This document shows positions 17,317 through 25,392 of a stretch of 38,313 bases of DNA, one piece after another. Origin of the DNA: Mycobacterium pinniadriaticum (lineage in GTDB: Bacteria; Actinomycetota; Actinomycetes; Mycobacteriales; Mycobacteriaceae); assembly GCF_026242045.1 (NCBI RefSeq), contig NZ_JAPJDO010000050.1:1-38313 (forward strand), read 5' to 3'. The notes beneath the pieces are model-generated. The model saw only the letters and a program-made list of their open reading frames with translations. It did no database searches and had not been told where the DNA came from. The first letter of the stretch is position 1. Each line of letters starts with the position of its first letter. A program made the translations under genes and the position numbers.

Positions 17317-18060
17317 TCAGACCGAGTATCCGCCGTCGACCCGAAGGGTCTGTCCGGTGACATAGGCCGAGCGGGTCCCGGCAAGAAAGGCCACCACCTC
17401 GGCAAGTTCCTGGGCTGACCCGAATCGGCGCATCGGAATCGCACGCCGCGCGGCCTCGAGGGCCTCTTGGTGGTAGTCGCCGCTGTCGATCAGGTCGTCC
17501 AACACCCCGGCCGCGATCACCCCGACACCCACACAGTTGGCACGCACACCGTTCTTGCCTTCCTCCGCGGCGATGGCGCGCACCAACTGTTCGACGGCGC
17601 CCTTCGGTGCTGCCGACAGCAGGTCGCGAGTGGCATAGCGCAGTAGTGCGGTCGTCACCAGGGCCACCATCGAGCCTTGGCTGACTCGCAGCCGCTCGAT
17701 CGCGGGTTGCAGCAGGTTGAAACATGCCGCGGCGTCCGCCGCGAGCTGGTGAGCGAACTCCTGGGGTGTGATTTGGGCGGTGTAGCGCATCGGAATCGAC
17801 GGTCCGGCGGCATAGATGACGGTGTCCAGCCTCGGCACTGCGAGGACCAATGCGGCCGTGGCCTCAATGTCGGTGAGGTCCACCTGGTGCACCCACGCCG
17901 TGGCGCCAAGGGCTCGCACGGCCTCGGCTGTGCGGTTGGCAGCCTCGACGTTGTGCCGGTAAGTCAGCGCGACGTCGAAGCCATCCCGGGCCAGCGCCTG
18001 GCAGATGGCTGATCCGATACCACCGCTGCCACCAGCAACCAGGGCCAATCGTTCATCCAT
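17317..18060 (-). CDS. SDR-family protein without the catalytic Tyr
   Basis: A 247-residue SDR with a clear fold: AGGSGGIGSAI at the N-terminus, YAAGPS in place of NNAG, and a C-terminus GGYSV like FabG. The catalytic YxxxK is replaced by SAAPK, so Ser stands where Tyr is expected, and the upstream Ser position is Thr. The Lys remains. With the hydroxyl acid-base residue missing, normal hydride transfer is doubtful. It could use another residue, bind a partner, or catalyse another reaction on a CoA ester. Two bases separate it from the MaoC gene upstream, making it the last gene of the operon starting at 22471. The intact frame and normal length argue against a decaying gene. Confidence 0.85.
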   Translation of the reverse strand: MDERLALVAGGSGGIGSAICQALARDGFDVALTYRHNVEAANRTAEAVRALGATAWVHQVDLTDIEATAALVLAVPRLDTVIYAAGPSIPMRYTAQITPQEFAHQLAADAAACFNLLQPAIERLRVSQGSMVALVTTALLRYATRDLLSAAPKGAVEQLVRAIAAEEGKNGVRANCVGVGVIAAGVLDDLIDSGDYHQEALEAARRAIPMRRFGSAQELAEVVAFLAGTRSAYVTGQTLRVDGGYSV

Positions 18061-18062
18061 GG

Positions 18063-18485
18063 CTACCGCCGCTCCCGCAGCCGCGCGTAGCCCGCCATGA
18101 CCGGCTCACCGTCCTGATTTACCGTCGACACGTCCAACTCCACGATGCGCAACCCACCCTCGTCCCGGTCCTCGGTCGCGGTGACCGTGGCGGTCGCGGT
18201 GAGAGTGTCGCCGGGCCACACCTGCCGCTGGAAACGCACACCGAAACCTGTGAGCTCACCGTCCTCGATCCAGTCGGTGATGACCTTGACCGTCAGGCCC
18301 ATGGTGAGCTGGCCGTGGGCGATGACGCTGGGATAGCCGGCCACCTTCATGGCGTAGACCTCGTCCGTGTGCAACGGGTTGTAATCACCCGACGCGCCGG
18401 CATACATGACGATCTGGGTTCGGGAAAGTTCCTCGACCACCGTTGCTTCGCGCCGGTCGCCGACCGACAATTCGGCAATCTTCAC
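18063..18485 (-). CDS. MaoC-like (R)-specific enoyl-CoA hydratase subunit
   Basis: A 140-residue single hot-dog-fold protein with the hydratase-2 signature YAGASGDYNPLHTDEVYA around residues 28-45, in which the D and H of the D-x4-H pair form the catalytic dyad. It hydrates a trans-2-enoyl-CoA (or dehydrates the reverse). Its start overlaps the stop of the other MaoC-like gene by 4 bp. Such adjacent short MaoC genes usually encode a heterodimer, with one chain carrying the active site, as in HadAB/HadBC or ChsH1. It therefore follows the ACAD step in this operon. Confidence 0.92.
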   Translation of the reverse strand: MKIAELSVGDRREATVVEELSRTQIVMYAGASGDYNPLHTDEVYAMKVAGYPSVIAHGQLTMGLTVKVITDWIEDGELTGFGVRFQRQVWPGDTLTATATVTATEDRDEGGLRIVELDVSTVNQDGEPVMAGYARLRERR

Positions 18486-18988
18486 TGGTCTACCGCCCGC
18501 TCGGTGACCACCCGCACCCGCCGAGCCGTCACGGCGAGTTCTCCGCGCTGGTTGACGAAGCGGGTGATCTCCTCGGAGAACCGCAATGTTCCGCCGCGTG
18601 CACTCTGCTTCTCCCAGGTTTCTCCGGCTTCCCGCGCAACCGTCAGGACGTCACCGGGACGCAGGGGAACGTGGAATTCGTAATGCTGCTCGGCATGCAA
18701 GCTGGTGCCACCCCCGGACGAGGCGGGGGCGAAGCCGGGTCCGCGACCCGAGCCGTTCCACTCGGCGCCCGGCCTTGGGCGGTAAGGCCACTCGGGATCG
18801 AACTGCGCCGCGCCGGCCACGAACGTCGGAGGGGCGACCAGTCCGCCACATCGGCGCGTGCTCTCGTGGCCTTCATCGAAGTAGACGGGATTATCGTCGC
18901 CCAACGCCCGCGCGAACATCAGGATGTGCCCGCGCTCCACGGGAAACCGGAAGCTCTTCTCCCCCGGAGCTGGCACATCGCCGCTCAT
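18482..18988 (-). CDS. MaoC-like N-terminal dehydratase domain protein (partner subunit)
   Basis: A 168-residue hot-dog protein of the FAS1-dehydratase/HadA-like N-terminal type. It begins with FPVERGHILMFARALGDDNPVYFDE, includes APPTFVAGAAQFDP, and ends with LRPGDVLTV and a beta-rich tail. The catalytic D/H signature of hydratase-2 is not present in the usual form, so it is probably the substrate-binding, non-catalytic half of a heteromeric hydratase with the gene at 18063. ATGA overlaps join it both to the ACAD upstream (18985-18988) and to its partner downstream (18482-18485). Confidence 0.87.
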   Translation of the reverse strand: MSGDVPAPGEKSFRFPVERGHILMFARALGDDNPVYFDEGHESTRRCGGLVAPPTFVAGAAQFDPEWPYRPRPGAEWNGSGRGPGFAPASSGGGTSLHAEQHYEFHVPLRPGDVLTVAREAGETWEKQSARGGTLRFSEEITRFVNQRGELAVTARRVRVVTERAVDQ

Positions 18989-20247
18989 GAGCGCTGCCCT
19001 TCGGGCACTCGGGGCTCGCGGGGCAGCCCCAGTACGTGCTCGCCGATGATGTTTCGTTGCACTTCAGAAGTACCGGCGTAGATGGTGCCGGAATGAGCAA
19101 CAAGGAATGTGTCCTGCCACGGGTCCAGGGCATAGTCAGGGCCCGCAGGCCGGACCATCGCGGCAGGTCCTGCGATCTCCAGGGCAAGCGCTCCGAGCCG
19201 CAGATGGTATTCGCTCCACGCCAGCTTCCACGTCGACATCTGGGCTCCTGGCTGCACACCGGCGGCGACCTCTGCCACGGTCCGCTGCCAGCTGCTGCGC
19301 AAAATGGTGACCTGGGTCTTGGCCCAGGCCAGCTCCCGGCGCACGAGAGGGTCGCGATGCCGCCCCTGTCGTCGGGCGTACTCCACCAGCTGTTCGAGTT
19401 CACGTTCGCGGGCCTGCAGCACCATGGTGGTCGCGCGTCCGGCTCCGCCGCGCTCGAATCCCAGGGTGGACTGCACGACCTGCCATCCCTGACCGAGCCC
19501 ACCGATCACCCCTGACAACGGTGCCGTGGTGTTGTCGAAGAAGATCTCGGCGAACTCCGCCGCCCCGGTGATTTGCCGGATCGGGCGAACCTCGATGCCG
19601 TTGCTTCCGGGGGTGAACTCGGTGATCGCATAGGACAATCCGCGGTGCTTCGACGCCGTGGGGTCGGTGCGGCACAGCACGAAAATCATGTTTGCGGTGT
19701 TGAAGCGGGAGGTCCACACCTTCTGCCCGCTGATCGCGAGGTGATCGCCCTCCACGACTGCGCGGGTCCGTACCGAGGCCAAGTCCGATCCCGATTCGGG
19801 CTCAGAGAATCCCTGGCAGTACCGGTGCTCTCCGGAAATGATCCGCGGCAGGTAATGAGCCTTCTGTTCTGCGGTGCCGTGCAGGATGATCGAGGGACCG
19901 ACCATCGACTCCCCCTGCACGCGGTCGATACGCGGCACCCCGGCCTGATAGAACTCTTCGTCAAGAATTGTCATCTGCGGTGCATCCCAGCCGCGTCCCC
20001 CGTATTCGGTGGGCCACGCGGGACAAATCAGCCGCGCCTCTGCGCAGCGTTGCTCCCACTCTTGGAACAAGGGGTGGTTGTGGGCATCGGCGAGCTCGGA
20101 TTCGCTTTGCCGGCTGCTCACCGAACCGGGGAGGTCGGCCCGAAGGCGCCAATCAATCAAGTCCGCTAATCCGGCCGGAGCATTGTCGGCGATCCAATCG
20201 CGCAACCGTGGCCGCAACTCCTCGAGGGGCACCTCAAGGCCAGTCAT
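18985..20247 (-). CDS. Acyl-CoA dehydrogenase, large-subunit type
   Basis: A 420-residue ACAD with the extended N-terminus of the larger mycobacterial FadE chains. It keeps the beta-domain motifs (GFSEPESGSDLAS and GQKVWTSRFNTANM) and the C-terminal IYAGTSEVQRNIIGEHVLGLP. The usual GGxGYxxE helix reads AGPAAMVRPAG here, so I see no obvious catalytic Glu. That suggests a partner chain, perhaps the protein at 16182, which has the Glu but a degraded flavin loop. Its ATG overlaps the end of the HMG-CoA lyase gene and its stop overlaps the MaoC gene. With the hydratase pair it forms a coherent beta-oxidation module. Confidence 0.9.
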   Translation of the reverse strand: MTGLEVPLEELRPRLRDWIADNAPAGLADLIDWRLRADLPGSVSSRQSESELADAHNHPLFQEWEQRCAEARLICPAWPTEYGGRGWDAPQMTILDEEFYQAGVPRIDRVQGESMVGPSIILHGTAEQKAHYLPRIISGEHRYCQGFSEPESGSDLASVRTRAVVEGDHLAISGQKVWTSRFNTANMIFVLCRTDPTASKHRGLSYAITEFTPGSNGIEVRPIRQITGAAEFAEIFFDNTTAPLSGVIGGLGQGWQVVQSTLGFERGGAGRATTMVLQARERELEQLVEYARRQGRHRDPLVRRELAWAKTQVTILRSSWQRTVAEVAAGVQPGAQMSTWKLAWSEYHLRLGALALEIAGPAAMVRPAGPDYALDPWQDTFLVAHSGTIYAGTSEVQRNIIGEHVLGLPREPRVPEGQRS

Positions 20248-21236
20248 CGGGTCACCGTCGCGAGTTCACCGTCCCCTTGTGCGGCCTGAGCGCAGCCGGC
20301 TAACGCCTGAACGGTGCGCGATACGCACGGCTTGCCGAGCTGTGCGGCCATCCACAGGCTGACCGACACCAGCTCGCCGAGGTCGACACCCGTGTGGATG
20401 CCCAGCCCCTCCAACATCCACACCAGGTCTTCGGTGGCCAGGTTTCCGGCCGAACTGTCTGCAAACGGACAACCACCCAGTCCGCCTGCCGAGCTGTCGA
20501 TGATGCTCACCCCGGATTGCAGCGCCGCAAGTACGTTGGCCAGAGCCTGTCCGTAGGTGTCGTGGAAATGCACCGCGATCGAGCCGACGTCGATGCCCGC
20601 AGACACTACGGCCTCGACCAGTGCCTTGACCTGGCCGGGAGTGCCGACACCGATGGTGTCGCCCAACGCCAGCTGGGTGCAGCCCAGGTCCATCATTCGG
20701 GTGGCGACGTCTCTCACTTGTGTGATGGGCACTGTTCCTTCCCAGGGGTCTCCGCAGCACATCGAGACGTAGCCGCGTACGCCGGCCCCGGCCTCGCGCG
20801 CCCGCGCGACCACCGGGCCGAACATCGCCAACGATTCGTCGATAGTGCGGCCCAGGTTGCGCTGCGAGAACGTTTCGGTCGCGCTCGCGAACACGGCGAT
20901 ATCACGAACGCCACGACTGAACGCTCGATCCAGCCCACTGACCGTCGGTACGAGCACCGGGTAGCGTCGGCCGGCATCGAGGTCCAGGGCATCAATGACC
21001 GCTTCGGCGTCAGCGAGTTGCGGCACCCGTGCCGGATGCACGAAGCCCGCCGCCTCGATGGTGTGCAGTCCCGCGGCGCCGAGCCGCTCAATGAACTCAA
21101 CTTTCACATCGGTCGGGATGACGCCCTTTTCGTTCTGCAGGCCATCCCGGGGCCCCACCTCATAGATCATCACCCGTTCCGGCAGGCCTGTAACTGGCAC
21201 GGGGCTTGGCCTACGCATCACCACGGGGCGCCTCAC
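20244..21236 (-). CDS. Hydroxymethylglutaryl-CoA lyase family enzyme
   Basis: A 330-residue TIM-barrel lyase that cleaves 3-hydroxy-3-methyl-acyl-CoA esters; classically HMG-CoA to acetoacetate and acetyl-CoA. All catalytic landmarks are present: R30-D31 in VGPRDGLQNE, GDTIG near 192, the metal ligands H223 and H225 in HFHDTYGQ, and the C-terminal loop GGLGGCPFADSSAGN with C256. It starts with GTG at 21236, overlapping the CoA-transferase stop (GTGA); an in-frame ATG lies 6 codons later. Being between a CoA-transferase and an ACAD, it probably acts on a substrate-derived branched acyl-CoA. No biotin carboxylase is in the window, unlike leucine or acyclic-terpene pathways. Confidence 0.93.
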   Translation of the reverse strand: MRRPVVMRRPSPVPVTGLPERVMIYEVGPRDGLQNEKGVIPTDVKVEFIERLGAAGLHTIEAAGFVHPARVPQLADAEAVIDALDLDAGRRYPVLVPTVSGLDRAFSRGVRDIAVFASATETFSQRNLGRTIDESLAMFGPVVARAREAGAGVRGYVSMCCGDPWEGTVPITQVRDVATRMMDLGCTQLALGDTIGVGTPGQVKALVEAVVSAGIDVGSIAVHFHDTYGQALANVLAALQSGVSIIDSSAGGLGGCPFADSSAGNLATEDLVWMLEGLGIHTGVDLGELVSVSLWMAAQLGKPCVSRTVQALAGCAQAAQGDGELATVTR

Positions 21237-22471
21237 ACCACGCCACGGTTGTGCAACGCTGCAACGTCCTCGGCGCTGTACCCAATCTCGGCGAGCACTT
21301 CGTTGGTGTGTTCGCCCAGCGCGGGCGCCGGATGCATGATGTCGAAGGGTTGACCGCTGACCGGGGCCGGCCAGCCGGTGCTCGTGTAGGGACCGGCCAC
21401 CGGATGTTCAGAGTGATGAACGATCTCGCGGGCGACCAGATGGGCGTCGGTCAAGGTGTCGGTCTTCGAGTTCGCCGGACACAGCGGGATGTCGTACATC
21501 CGCGCGATGTCAATCCATTCCGCGACCGTGCGGGAGCGGAAGACCGGAATCAGTTCGTCGAGCAGGTCGGCTTTACCGCCGTCAGCGAAGTCGACCGCGA
21601 ACGTCTTGTTCTGCGCGTCGCGTAGGTCGTCGCGATCGATCGCCCGGCAGAAGTTATCCCAGAACTTGTGCTCGATGGCGGCGAGCAGCACGATCTTGTC
21701 GTCCTTGGTCTGGTAGTAGGTGTACTTCGGGCGACGACGCGGATCCAGACCGACCGGTGGCGGAGGGTTTCGCCGGTCGGTGATCCGGTCCTTATTCCAG
21801 GCGAGCACCGCATCCAGGCTTTGATTGGCTAGCACTGCATCGGCTCCTGCGGCATCGATGTAGCACCCCTGGCCCGTCTTATCGCGATAGCGCAGCGCCG
21901 CGGCTGCGGTGAGGGCCGCGTAGAGCGCAGTCGACAAAGGTCCGTCAACATTGCCGGAGAAGTACAGGCCTTCAGGGTCGACGACCTCGGTGACGACACC
22001 GTCATCGGAGACCCGAAACTCAGACTGACCGGCCACCGCACCCATCATGTAGCCGTGCACCGGGATCTGGCTGTAACTCCCGCGCGTTCCGAATCCATTG
22101 GCCTGGCAGTAGATGATGTCGGGCTTGACAGTGCGCTGCGCGTCGTAGCCGATGCCGAGCTTGTCGCACGCGTCGCCGGCGAATCCGTCGACGAATATGT
22201 CGGCCGTCTGGAGAAGTTCGAAGAAGATCTTGCGACCCTCATCGTTGCGGAGGTTCACCTCGATACTGCGCTTGTTGCGGTTGCAGAAGAGGTGAAAGAC
22301 GCTGTTCTGGTCGGTGATGCGGTCACCGAGTTCACGCAGGTAATCGCCGGTCCCCGGCCGCTCGATCTTGATGACGTCGGCACCGAGGTCCCCGAGCAGT
22401 CTGCTGGTCTGGTCGCCGGTGGGCAGCATGGCGCACTCGAGCACCCGAATGCCCTCCAACAGCTTGATCAT
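21233..22471 (-). CDS. Type III (CaiB/BaiF) CoA-transferase
   Basis: A 412-residue family III CoA-transferase that moves CoA between carboxylic acids. The N-terminus LLEGIRVLECAM...LLGDLGADVIKIERPGTGD is diagnostic, as are NRNKRSIEVNL, the large-domain FVDGFAGDACDKLGIGYD, and the TGQGCYIDAAGADAV helix. The frame is open to a TTG at 22498. I choose the ATG at 22471, which gives the family N-terminus, with GGGAG 11 bases upstream. It leads the operon CoA-transferase, HMG-CoA lyase, ACAD, MaoC pair, SDR. It could charge a dicarboxylic or hydroxy-methyl acid for the lyase next door, as itaconate or citramalate CoA-transferases do in their pathways; this is inference from position. Confidence 0.92.
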   Translation of the reverse strand: MIKLLEGIRVLECAMLPTGDQTSRLLGDLGADVIKIERPGTGDYLRELGDRITDQNSVFHLFCNRNKRSIEVNLRNDEGRKIFFELLQTADIFVDGFAGDACDKLGIGYDAQRTVKPDIIYCQANGFGTRGSYSQIPVHGYMMGAVAGQSEFRVSDDGVVTEVVDPEGLYFSGNVDGPLSTALYAALTAAAALRYRDKTGQGCYIDAAGADAVLANQSLDAVLAWNKDRITDRRNPPPPVGLDPRRRPKYTYYQTKDDKIVLLAAIEHKFWDNFCRAIDRDDLRDAQNKTFAVDFADGGKADLLDELIPVFRSRTVAEWIDIARMYDIPLCPANSKTDTLTDAHLVAREIVHHSEHPVAGPYTSTGWPAPVSGQPFDIMHPAPALGEHTNEVLAEIGYSAEDVAALHNRGVV

Positions 22472-22519
22472 GTGCTTCAACACTCCCTTCCGGCGCAATT
22501 AACCAGGCGCAACGCGTAT

Positions 22520-22540
22520 TCTAACCTAATTCAGATTAGG
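22520..22540. promoter_or_regulatory. Operator-like dyad, copy E
   Basis: The core CCTAAT-TCAG-ATTAGG (22525-22540) is a perfect 6-bp inverted repeat with a 4-bp centre. The 20 bases from 22520 match copy F at 25362 in 17 positions. It lies 54 bp before the CoA-transferase start and about 180 bp before the divergent TetR gene, so it could serve both the operon and autoregulation. Confidence 0.62.
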
Positions 22541-22717
22541 GTCAACGGCCAGGGGGTACTGCGAGACTCCGGCCAGCGCCGTCGGCCGTCGCAGAGAATC
22601 CGCAGCATGCGGTGACACTCACACTGCACCTGAGTGATGTATCGACCAAAACTCACATAGAATCAACAATCGTGCGGAAGACCGGAGTTCGGGATAAGTG
22701 GAGCGTGAGGTGCACTG

Positions 22718-24103
22718 ATGGCTAACAAACGCGTCCGCCCCGGCAAGAAGGGCGTGGCGACCCGGGCGCGGATTCTGGATTCGGCCGCCCTCACGTTCCG
22801 CAACAAAGGGTATGCCGGCACCCGGCTGTCTGATGTCGCCGCGGCCGCGAACACCCAAGCCGGCAGCCTGTACTATCACTTTCCCTCGCGAGAGGAACTC
22901 GTCGAAGAGGTCCTGCGGGTCGGCCAAGAACGCACCAGCGGCTTCGTGCGGCGACGTGTCGCCGCACTCTCCGACGGCGCGTCTGCCCTCGACCGGCTTC
23001 GCGAAGCCATCTCCGCGCACCTTGACACCGTCCTGGAAATTGGCGACTACACCGCGGCGACAATCCGAATAATCGGCCAAGTTCCCGACGAAATTCGCAA
23101 GCGCCGAATCCACGAACAGCGCGAATACGGGGAATTCTGGCGTTCACTTGTGAATTCTACGCAAGGCTCGGACGAAATCCGCACAGACCTCAACAGTTCG
23201 GTGATGCGGATGCTGCTGCTCGGCGCGATGAACTCCGTGCCCGAGTGGTTCCGACCGCGCGCCGACGGAATGTCCACGACCGAGCTCAAGGCACAATTCG
23301 ATTCGCTGTTCCTCGAAGGCCTTGCGGTACGTCGCCAAGCGTCCCGGTCGATCGACAACAACCTCGCCGCCATCGCCATCGCGGAGGAGCAGGTCCTTCG
23401 CGCTAGCCGAGCGGATGGCACCAAGTCCGAGGGTGCCCAACGAATCCTTGATGCGGCCGCCAACGTCTTCCGGGAAAAGGGTTACGCCGGCGCCCGGCTG
23501 GCCGATGTCGCGGCAGCCGCTGGGATCCAGACGGGTAGCATGTACTACTACTTCAAGTCCCGTGAGCACCTTGTGGTCGAAATGGTGCTGGTCGCCTGGA
23601 AACGCACCGACAATCTGGCCCGCCTGAGCGTCGACGCACTCCCCATCGATGCCACAGCGCTGGACCGGTTATCCACCGCAATGACCGCCCATCTGCTATC
23701 TGTGCTGCGAAACACCATGTACACCTCGGCCCTCGTGCGCATCCTGGGTCAGATCCCCGACACCGTCCGCGACCAGACCGTCAACCACCAGCGTGCCTAT
23801 CTGGAGTATTGGCACGGACTCATCGAGGACGCCATCACCTCCGGTGAGATCAGGAAGAACACCGACTCCTCGGTCACCACCATGTTGATCACAGGCGCGT
23901 TGAACTGGGCGGTCGAGTGGTACCACCCTGACGGTGCCCTGAGCCCCGAAGAACTGGCGCGCCAAGTCGCAACTTTGGTATTCGACGGAGTCACCAAAGT
24001 CCCCGCCGAACAACACAGCATCCAAGGCTCATCAACCGCCAGCGATCGACAGAAGCGTGCACCGCGGTCAACCGCTGCGTCCAGGAAGTCGCGGGTCCGC
24101 TAG
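22718..24103 (+). CDS. Tandem-TetR transcriptional regulator (Mce3R-like)
   Basis: A 461-residue protein made of two complete TetR repressors in one chain. The first helix-turn-helix region is at about 16-60 (RLSDVAAAANTQAGSLYYHF) and the second at about 238-284 (RLADVAAAAGIQTGSMYYYF). The ligand domains also repeat (DEIRTDLNSSVMRMLLLGAMN against GEIRKNTDSSVTTMLITGALN). M. tuberculosis Mce3R is a known TetR of this double build. One chain can act as a pseudo-dimer, so it may prefer non-symmetrical operators. The ATG at 22718 has GAGG 8 bases upstream. It is the only regulator in the window and stands next to operator copy E, so I infer it represses the island until a CoA ester or other intermediate binds. 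Its stop shares CTAG with the convergent ACAD stop. Confidence 0.9.
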   Translation: MANKRVRPGKKGVATRARILDSAALTFRNKGYAGTRLSDVAAAANTQAGSLYYHFPSREELVEEVLRVGQERTSGFVRRRVAALSDGASALDRLREAISAHLDTVLEIGDYTAATIRIIGQVPDEIRKRRIHEQREYGEFWRSLVNSTQGSDEIRTDLNSSVMRMLLLGAMNSVPEWFRPRADGMSTTELKAQFDSLFLEGLAVRRQASRSIDNNLAAIAIAEEQVLRASRADGTKSEGAQRILDAAANVFREKGYAGARLADVAAAAGIQTGSMYYYFKSREHLVVEMVLVAWKRTDNLARLSVDALPIDATALDRLSTAMTAHLLSVLRNTMYTSALVRILGQIPDTVRDQTVNHQRAYLEYWHGLIEDAITSGEIRKNTDSSVTTMLITGALNWAVEWYHPDGALSPEELARQVATLVFDGVTKVPAEQHSIQGSSTASDRQKRAPRSTAASRKSRVR

Positions 24104-25242
24104 AGACCCAGGTCGCGCCCGATGATGTCCTTCATGATCTCGGTGGTGCCCCCAAAGATGGTCTGGATCCGGGTGTCGACGTAGTCTTTAGCCACCCTGT
24201 ACTCGTTGATGTAGCCGTACCCACCGTGCAGTTGTACGCAGGCGTCGACGACCTTCTTCGCAAGCTCAGTGCACCACCACTTCGCCTTCGCGGCCTGCAC
24301 CGCGGTCAGCTCGTTGTCCACTACGGCGCGTAGGCACCGGTCGATGTACTGCTCGGCGATGTCCAACTCGGTGTCCAGTTCGGCGAGCACGAACCGGTTG
24401 TGCTGAAAACTGCCGATCGGCTGCCCAAACGCCTTGCGGTCCTTAGCGTATTCGACTGTCTGCCGCCACGTTTCGCGCGCACCGGCAACCGCGCCGACCG
24501 CAATGGACAACCGCTCCGAGGGCAGGTTGTGCATCAGGTGGTAGAAGCCGCGATTCTGCTCGCCCAGCAGATTGCGGCCGGGTATCCGCACACCATCGAA
24601 GTGCAACTCGGCAGTGTCCTGGGCGTGTTGACCCATCTTGTCCAGCTTGCGCCCGCGGCTGAAACCCTCCATACCGCGCTCGACGACCAACAACGAGAAC
24701 CCTTGATGACCCGCGTCGGGATCGGTGCGGGCCACCACGATGACCACATCGGAGTTAACCCCGGCTGAGATGAACGTCTTGGAGCCGTTGAGAATCCAGT
24801 CATCGCCGTCACGCGTGGCCGTAGTTCGGATACCGGCCAGGTCACTGCCCGCCCCGGGCTCACTCATCGCGATCGCACCGATGATCTCGCCGGTGATGTA
24901 GCCGGGCAGCCAGCGCGCCTGCTGCTCCTCGTTGGCCAACGATTTCAGGTATGGGGCGACGATGTCGTTCTGCAAACTCAGCGCCGGAGTCACGGAGCCG
25001 AACTTCGCCAGCTCCTCCACGATCACCGCATTGAACCGAAAATCATCCGATCCGCCGCCGCCGAACCGCTCGGGCAGATTGAATCCGATGAGCCCGTACT
25101 TGCCGGCCTCCACGTAGGCGGCGCGATCCACGAGACGTTGCTGTTCCCATTTCTCCGCCTGTGGGGCCACAACAGACTCGATGTACTGTCGTGTTGTTTC
25201 GCGCAGCTGTTCGTGTTCGGTTTCGAAAACCAGTCGCTTCAT
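24100..25242 (-). CDS. Acyl-CoA dehydrogenase
   Basis: A 380-residue ACAD of the short/medium-chain (isovaleryl/glutaryl-like) build. It contains AMSEPGAGSDLAG and NGSKTFISAGVNSD in the beta domain, GQPIGSFQHNRFVLAE, and the C-terminal HGGYGYINEY followed by RIQTIFGGTTEIMKDIIGR. The Glu in GYINEY is at a catalytic-base position. The frame continues upstream to 25305, but the ATG at 25242 has GGAAAGG at a good distance and gives the usual N-terminus. It ends in a 4-bp overlap with the convergent regulator gene and is divergent from the fusion gene at 25393, with operator copy F between them. Confidence 0.93.
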   Translation of the reverse strand: MKRLVFETEHEQLRETTRQYIESVVAPQAEKWEQQRLVDRAAYVEAGKYGLIGFNLPERFGGGGSDDFRFNAVIVEELAKFGSVTPALSLQNDIVAPYLKSLANEEQQARWLPGYITGEIIGAIAMSEPGAGSDLAGIRTTATRDGDDWILNGSKTFISAGVNSDVVIVVARTDPDAGHQGFSLLVVERGMEGFSRGRKLDKMGQHAQDTAELHFDGVRIPGRNLLGEQNRGFYHLMHNLPSERLSIAVGAVAGARETWRQTVEYAKDRKAFGQPIGSFQHNRFVLAELDTELDIAEQYIDRCLRAVVDNELTAVQAAKAKWWCTELAKKVVDACVQLHGGYGYINEYRVAKDYVDTRIQTIFGGTTEIMKDIIGRDLGL

Positions 25243-25359
25243 CGGTATGCCTTTCCAACGGGGCTGTCGTCTGCGGACCGCTGCTCTGGGCGTTGCACCG
25301 ATCACGGCTTCGGCCGTGAGTTCTTCTCCGCACTCGTCCGCCCTGCGGCGTTCGATTGA

Positions 25360-25384
25360 AATCTAACCAGAATCAGATTAGATT
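25360..25384. promoter_or_regulatory. Operator-like dyad, copy F, overlapping a -10 box
   Basis: Seven-base arms AATCTAA (25360-25366) and TTAGATT (25378-25384) are separated by 11 bp. The internal core TCTAA-CCAGAA-TCAGA fits the island motif with one change. TAGATT (25379-25384) has the spacing of a -10 box for a transcript beginning at or next to the ATG at 25393. A repressor bound here would block that promoter directly. Confidence 0.62.
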
Positions 25385-25392
25385 GCATATTC

